This document shows positions 60,582 to 64,000 of a stretch of DNA of 64,000 nt, piece by piece (within the stretch, counting starts at the first letter, position 1; the number at the start of each line of letters is the position of its first letter). The stretch is from Mariannaea sp. PMI_226 (taxonomy: Eukaryota; Ascomycota; Sordariomycetes; Hypocreales; Nectriaceae), in contig JANFOG010000004.1 of NCBI GenBank assembly GCA_024336345.1, positions 3,534,001 through 3,598,000 on the forward strand. The letters run 5' to 3'. The position numbers and the translations under genes were made by a program. The notes beneath the pieces were generated by a model. That model was not told the DNA's origin and searched no databases. It was given only the letters and a program-made list of their open reading frames with translations.

Positions 60582-62758
60582 GGCGGAGAGGGAAGCGGAA
60601 CTGTATCGCAGAGGTGTGTGTGTGTGTGTATGTTTCGAGCCGTGAGCGAGGGTTTGTCGTCAATTCCAGGTTTGGTTGAGGAGAGTGTAAACCAGGGGTT
60701 GATATATTGAAGAATGGGTTCTGTCGAGAGGAGGGAGGGGGGGAGGAGGGGATATTTTATTATAACCCGTATGGTCAAAGACAAAGAGATTGGAGAATAA
60801 ATATATAAGTAAATAGGAGAGGAGAATGGTATGATGGACAAGGAAGAAAGAAGAACAAGAAGTAAGTAGACGAATCGCGAGGGCGGGACGAGGGACGGCA
60901 AAGGGGAATAACTAAACTGGATAAAGGAGGAAGTCAAACCAAAAAGGCGAAGCCCCGTGTCGTGTCGTTCACATGGGATGGAGTTTCTAATGATAGTGGT
61001 ATAGTGCCCGGGTGTCGGGGAATGCCGCTCCGGGCCCAGAATTCTAGCAGAACAATAGGCGATCGATCAGTCGAGGAGATCCCAGAGCACACCTGCTATT
61101 GCGATGCGAGTTGCAGTTGCAATTGGAGAGCAATTGGGCTTAATTGATGGAGAGAGTTAATTGAAGAGCTGAATTCCTCACTGCTGATTGTGAATTCTCT
61201 CTAAATCTCTACCTTTTTTCTTTTCCTTGCCACCAATTGACTCGAATTACTGCTGTCTATAAGTAGTTTTTCCTTTCCCTTCTCTTCAACTTTTTTTTTT
61301 TTTTTCGTCCCCATCGATGCCTCCATCTATCGTATGTCAAGTACCTAGAGAGGGGGGACGTCAGTGGCATCAACCCCTGGCACCAGGGCCAGATGGACCA
61401 ATCCGACAAGAGCAATTGGAACCCGCGCACGATTTGGGTTCCGCACTGACTACGCCGCTACCGATTAGAAACAAAACAGATTACAGGGCACAAGGCGCCA
61501 TAACCTTAGGGGACTACAGGCACTCTCAGAATCGCACCACAATGAGACGGGACCCCGTAGCCTTCCATCCTTGACCGCCGTGGTTCCCGCTGGCCGCCGC
61601 TGATGGTTCGATGTACGTTTCCGAATGGGCTCAGGGATCCGGTCGTTCTCGTGCCAGAGGCCTTGTTCCATTTCCAATTGATATTTTTTCTGCCTTGAAT
61701 CAAAGGCCGCTAGCTACCTGGCATGTGAAAATGCGACCCAAAAAGCTGTTGGGGGAGGGGAACGTTGGAAAACGAAAATAATAATAATAAAAAATCGTAC
61801 GGCTTTTTTGTTTTGTTCCCTCCCCCCCCAAACTGCCGTCAACTTTCCTACCCTCCCCTGCGTTTCTGTCATCTCTGCCGTGTTCCGGCTTGTATTCGTC
61901 TTTTTGAGCGTCGCAGCTACGCCCGGCACTTCGTTTTCGGTTTGAACGGTTCATGCGTTGGTAGGGTGGGTAGCCTATCCAATCAGGACAATTGCGATGG
62001 TGTTTCTGGTTGTGGTCCTGGTCCTGGGTACCTTAAAAAGTTGATCCATCATCACTGAAGGTGGCCAATGCCATTGTCAACACTACCGTGCCACAGTACC
62101 CAATTAGTTTCCTCGACTTGGAGAAGGAGACCTACGTAATCTTGCCCCTGATCTTGCAGAACATTCCAACCGGCCCCCCCTCCAAAGACCTTATTGGGCA
62201 AGGTGACATACCTAAGCTTACCTGTAGGTGCCTTGCTGGAGGTGGTAGGTAGGGTTGGTAGGTACTGTAAGTAAGTACCTGCCGACATGTGATCCGCTCC
62301 ATCTTATTCGTTTTCCGCCTCCACGTATAAAATCTCGACAATTACAATCAGCCTCATCTCCAAACGAATACGATCGTATCCATTATCCCCGCCCTCTTTC
62401 TTCCCGATGCCTCAATCCACTGGATGCCGTTTCACCCTGAGTCTCGTCAACCAATTATTTGGAATTTTGTTAGTCTCTTCTTTTCTTGTATTGAGGGTAA
62501 CCATTTTTTTATATCTTTTTATTTGTATTTTGTGCCTATGCATATTTCTTCCCTCTCTTCCCCTCGTTTCTGCAATTTAGCTAGTAGTGTATATATGTGT
62601 AATTGTACAAGAAACAAGGTAGGTATTGTTGTGAAAAGATTAAATCTAGTGAATTCTTTTTATCAGTCATCAGATTTTCAGTCATACAGGTACAGCATCA
62701 CAAGTACTGTAGGTTAAAGTAAAACACAGGGTGTGTCGCCTCTATTCAAGTCCATTTC
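60582..62758. other. ERG1 upstream region, no gene recognised
   Basis: About 2.2 kb from the ERG1 start to the stop codon of the PPR-like gene. It contains TG and GA/CT-rich tracts (60610-60630, 60730-60760), a run of T near 61.29 kb and AGGTAGGTACCT-like words at 62244-62280. No frame has motifs. ERG1 regulatory sites presumably lie in the part nearest 60.6-61.3 kb. Confidence 0.5.
62244..62280. repeat. GGTAGGTA-type motif cluster
   Basis: Imperfect GGTAGGTAGG, GGTAGGTAC and AAGTAAGTACCT words side by side, the same style as 24681-24703 and 37971-37989. Confidence 0.45.
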
Positions 62759-64000
62759 TCAAAGGAATGCTCCAGCCAGGCTTTGTCTAGCGACAAAGAT
62801 GTCCTCCTGTTCACTAGACAGTCCTGTATCCCGTGATTTTTCCCAGCTGATATTTTGTAGCACATCTGTCTTCACTCTCGCGCCTCCATTCTTGGTCTGA
62901 TATACACTCTCTTCAGGCTGCTGCCGATCTCGAGATTCTGGGTTCGACGCTTCCCACGTCATCCGGATATTGCGGACTCGAGTCTCAGACTGGTCCTCTT
63001 CCGCAGACGGGAGTACTGAGCCCTCATGCACATTGTCCACTTCTTTGAAGACACTGATGACTTCCTGTGTGAGGGTTTGTCGGTCTTCACGAACTGTGGC
63101 TCTGAGTGCCTTGACATGCTGAAGTCCTTCGTTCAGACTATCAAGTGCTGACTTGTGCATGTCTCTTTCCGTCAATGGTGCTCGTCCTACCCGCTGTGCT
63201 ACTGCCTTCATCGCTCGTTTGAGCGACTCCTTACATTCCTTGCTGCCCTGCCACCACTCTGACCTGGAAGTGAAGCTCGTCAGGAGTGCTTCCAGATCGG
63301 CATATCGTCTTTGTCCAGTATAGGCGAATATGAGACTGGCAAAGTTGAATTGACTGTACGCTAGCAAACCATTGCCATTTTGCTCTGCCGCGAGCTCACA
63401 AACTCGGATCGCACCTTCTTGAAAACCTTTCTGGATCAAAATGCGGGCAGCTTTGTTGTAAACGCTGTCATGGATTCTAGATCCTTGACTGAACGCTTCT
63501 TGAAGCACATTGCCCACGTTGTCTCCCGACTCTAGCCGGGCGACTAATAAGGGAACTAGTGCACCACTTACATCGTGGCCTCCAATATGAGCTCTGCTCA
63601 CCAGCTCTGATGCTGTGGGAGAGTGCGGACCTTCCAGGTTGATATTCGCAATGACAGCTAGTCGCAGACACCGTGAAGAGAACTCGACACCCTTCTCTGA
63701 TGCCTCTTTGAAAGTACCGTATACCTGTTGCCAATCCCCCTTCTGGGCCCATGAGTTCATGCATCGGAAAGCCGTCCGCTCAAAAAGAGTGGCGGAATCG
63801 CCTGTAGCATGGGGTAATTGGAAGACGACTCTGGGGTTGTCTTCTTGTGAGCGTTCGCCCGGTAAAAATTTATGAAGTTCGTTCAAAGCACCCCGGACCG
63901 AGTATTTCGCAATATGTGGATCATAAACTTGGGGCATGAATGCCTTGACGCCCTTCAGCATTTGGAGAACATCCACCCGAGCAAGGTTCCAATACTTGCA
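62759..64000 (-). CDS. PPR-like (helical-repeat) protein, 5'-truncated by the window edge
   Basis: The minus-strand frame stays open to the edge at 64000 and stops at 62759, so the beginning lies outside. The part seen (about 413 codons) is rich in paired helices such as RCMNSWAQKGDWQQVYGTFKEASEKG and VYNKAARILIQKGFQEGAIRVCELA. These have the spacing of 35-residue pentatricopeptide-type repeats found in fungal mitochondrial RNA-binding and translation regulators (Cya5-like). No presequence can be judged. The C-terminus beyond about residue 300 is charged and low in complexity. The family assignment is moderate and the function unassigned. Confidence 0.7.
   Translation of the reverse strand, partial: CKYWNLARVDVLQMLKGVKAFMPQVYDPHIAKYSVRGALNELHKFLPGERSQEDNPRVVFQLPHATGDSATLFERTAFRCMNSWAQKGDWQQVYGTFKEASEKGVEFSSRCLRLAVIANINLEGPHSPTASELVSRAHIGGHDVSGALVPLLVARLESGDNVGNVLQEAFSQGSRIHDSVYNKAARILIQKGFQEGAIRVCELAAEQNGNGLLAYSQFNFASLIFAYTGQRRYADLEALLTSFTSRSEWWQGSKECKESLKRAMKAVAQRVGRAPLTERDMHKSALDSLNEGLQHVKALRATVREDRQTLTQEVISVFKEVDNVHEGSVLPSAEEDQSETRVRNIRMTWEASNPESRDRQQPEESVYQTKNGGARVKTDVLQNISWEKSRDTGLSSEQEDIFVARQSLAGAFL

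Noticed and set aside
63974..63976. An apparent start of the PPR-like protein at 63976
   Set aside because: The codon is GTG and the frame is open to the window edge, so the gene is simply cut off.

Overview
This window looks like nuclear DNA of a filamentous ascomycete, probably a Sordariomycete and possibly Hypocreales. That placement is inferred from gene content and style, not from a marker gene. Genes carry short introns (about 50-70 bp) with GTANGT-type donors and CTRAC-type branch sites. Intergenic DNA is rich in poly-pyrimidine tracts and AGGTAGGTACCT-type motifs. The protein set is typical of a mould: an AA9 LPMO, ERG1, ALG5, a Sec4-type Rab and a HAL4-type kinase. I find no rRNA, tRNA or CRISPR array.

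Layout. 0-10 kb: a small Arg/Ser-rich orphan (-) and a type II phosphatidylinositol 4-kinase (LSB6, +). 10-12 kb: a methyltransferase gene cut into ten short exons; no single ORF reveals it, but once spliced it encodes an intact protein of about 308 residues. 14-17 kb: AIM41 (+), a RidA-family protein (+) and a YeeE/YedE sulfur-transport protein (-). 19.7-23 kb: a zinc-less MDR oxidoreductase (+), KRR1 (-) and mitochondrial uL11 (+); the last two diverge from a 305-bp gap. 25.4-26.8 kb: one dead Tc1/mariner transposon with 30-bp terminal inverted repeats, TA target duplication and RIP-like decay. 27-31 kb: HAL4-type kinase and HSP10 (both +). 34.6-36.1 kb: a secreted AA9 LPMO with a C-terminal CBM18 chitin-binding domain (+). 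38-45 kb: Sec4-type GTPase (+), an unnamed probable mitochondrial protein (-) and the AAA ATPase AFG2 (+). 45.8-48.7 kb: PSY2, the PP4 regulatory subunit (-). 48.7-54.2 kb: about 5.5 kb without a recognisable gene. 54-64 kb: a Ser-rich orphan (+), ALG5 (+), ERG1 (-) and the 3' part of a PPR-like gene (-) that runs off the right edge.

The genes are mostly housekeeping and do not form a pathway cluster. Loose themes are ribosome production (KRR1, AFG2, uL11m), mitochondria (AIM41, HSP10, uL11m, the unnamed protein, perhaps the PPR-like protein), lipids and membranes (LSB6, ERG1, ALG5, Sec4), and signalling (kinase, PSY2). The parts most worth a second look are the fragmented methyltransferase with its GC-AG intron, the AA9-Cys-rich-CBM18 protein, the RIP-scarred transposon, the ATG-only first exon of HSP10 and the divergent first ATPase domain of AFG2. 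I did not find a convincing wholly new multi-gene system.
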